The notes beneath the pieces were generated by a model. That model saw only the letters and a program-made list of their open reading frames with translations. It had not been told where the DNA came from and did not search any database. A DNA stretch of 64,000 nt, from assembly GCA_963773105.1 (NCBI GenBank), contig CAVZAA010000010.1:1-64000 (forward strand), read 5' to 3'. This document shows positions 63,536 through 64,000 of this stretch, in pieces (positions within the stretch are counted from its first letter, which is position 1; each line of letters opens with the position of its first letter). Origin of the DNA: Trebonia sp963773105. Its GTDB lineage: Bacteria > Actinomycetota > Actinomycetes > Streptosporangiales > Streptosporangiaceae. The position numbers and the translations under genes were made by a program.

Positions 63536-64000
63536 ACCCTGCAGCCGCCTTGCAACTGGCCGACTGGCGGCGCCAGACCGCGGCCTTGTACGCCCGGGTC
63601 CGCGAGCAGCCGGATCCCGCGGCCGCGCACGCGCTGTGGCGCGACGGCCGCGACCAGATGATGCGCTCGCACCCGCAGAGCCCGCTGCCCGCCGGCGACC
63701 CGATGCGAGCCCGCGGCGTGCCTTACGGGCCTTACGATCCGGCGTTGCGGTGGACCGTGCGCGTCGAGCCGGTCTCGCAGGGGCGGCGGCTCGCGATCGA
63801 CACCGGCCCGGATGGCGTGACCCGGCTCGAACAGGCCGGCTGGGTGACGCTCGCGGATCCCGTCCGTCAGCGGGTGGCGCTGTGGTGGCTGGATCAGTAC
63901 GGCGGCGGCCTGTTCCTGCCGCTCCGGGACGCGACGGCTGGCACTACCAGCTACGGTGGCGGCCGCTTTCTGCTCGATACGGCCAAGGGCGCCGATCTCG
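63532..64000 (+). CDS. DUF1684-family protein, 3' end outside the window
   Basis: ATG 63532 overlaps the SDR stop by 4 bp. The 156 residues visible include 'HALWRDGRDQMMRSHPQSPL' and 'WWLDQYGGGLFLPLRDATAG', followed by 'YGGGRFLLDTAKGADL'. This is the signature of DUF1684, a family of about 250 residues with unknown activity. It is co-translated with the SDR and peroxiredoxin. Confidence 0.85.
   Translation, partial: MNPAAALQLADWRRQTAALYARVREQPDPAAAHALWRDGRDQMMRSHPQSPLPAGDPMRARGVPYGPYDPALRWTVRVEPVSQGRRLAIDTGPDGVTRLEQAGWVTLADPVRQRVALWWLDQYGGGLFLPLRDATAGTTSYGGGRFLLDTAKGADL

Overview
The window is GC-rich DNA from an actinomycete. That placement rests on mycothiol-type enzymes (a DinB/mycothiol isomerase remnant and an Rv2466c-like DsbA protein), an F420-type luciferase-like oxidoreductase, large LuxR regulators of the LAL class, DUF6247, DUF4331, DUF427 and DUF1684 proteins, and two TPR-CHAT proteases. 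No core ribosomal or replication locus is present, and much of the window looks like accessory DNA.

Layout. 0-6.1 kb: a BASS-type transporter, a translationally coupled trio (GT4 glycosyltransferase, (alpha/alpha)-type sugar protein, GH130 phosphorylase) and a sulfite-oxidase-family enzyme. 6.1-11.5 kb: a cytosolic subtilisin-like protease divergent from a TPR-CHAT protease, an ECF sigma factor and a small acidic protein. 11.5-18.2 kb: archaeal-type ProRS, broken PRC-barrel and crotonase genes, a DUF1579 protein, poxB and lpd relics, an HTH protein, a DUF6247/RelE-like pair and a DUF302 protein. 18.2-31.3 kb: three paralogous LAL regulators, each broken in a different way. Around them lie a three-subunit thiocyanate-hydrolase/nitrile-hydratase-like operon with a Co/Ni transporter, a truncated aquaporin, a DUF202 protein and an aldo/keto reductase. 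31.3-37.4 kb: an internally deleted GH15, a P450, a membrane protein, a KimA-like APC transporter and an SDR stub. 37.7-43.5 kb: a tRNA 3'-end remnant with terminator, then a 1,322-residue TPR-CHAT protein with fourteen 45-residue repeats, facing a membrane-protein/Cys-motif gene pair. 43.8-49 kb: a DivIVA-domain protein ending in integrase debris, a hydrolase, an LLM oxidoreductase and fragments of amidohydrolase and PaaX genes. 49-53.9 kb: an archaeal-type ThrRS with its editing domain (one frameshift), an IS1182-type element, and remnants of peroxiredoxin, mycothiol isomerase, lutB and luxR genes. 54-64 kb: DUF4331, an Rv2466c-like protein running into an IS1634 relic, DUF427, a Cys-motif protein, a beta-propeller, an MBL hydrolase, a crotonase, a peroxiredoxin, an SDR (frameshifted) and a DUF1684 protein running off the end.

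Two themes stand out. First, there are two separate CHAT-protease modules, one with a second protease and a sigma factor, the other facing a membrane-protein pair; both look like proteolytic signalling or conflict systems. Second, an unusual number of genes are cut, internally deleted or shifted by one base, often at G/C runs. Some of these may be sequencing or assembly errors. Others (truncations at IS relics, degenerate duplicated fragments) look like true gene decay. All functional statements come from reading the sequence; no searches were run.
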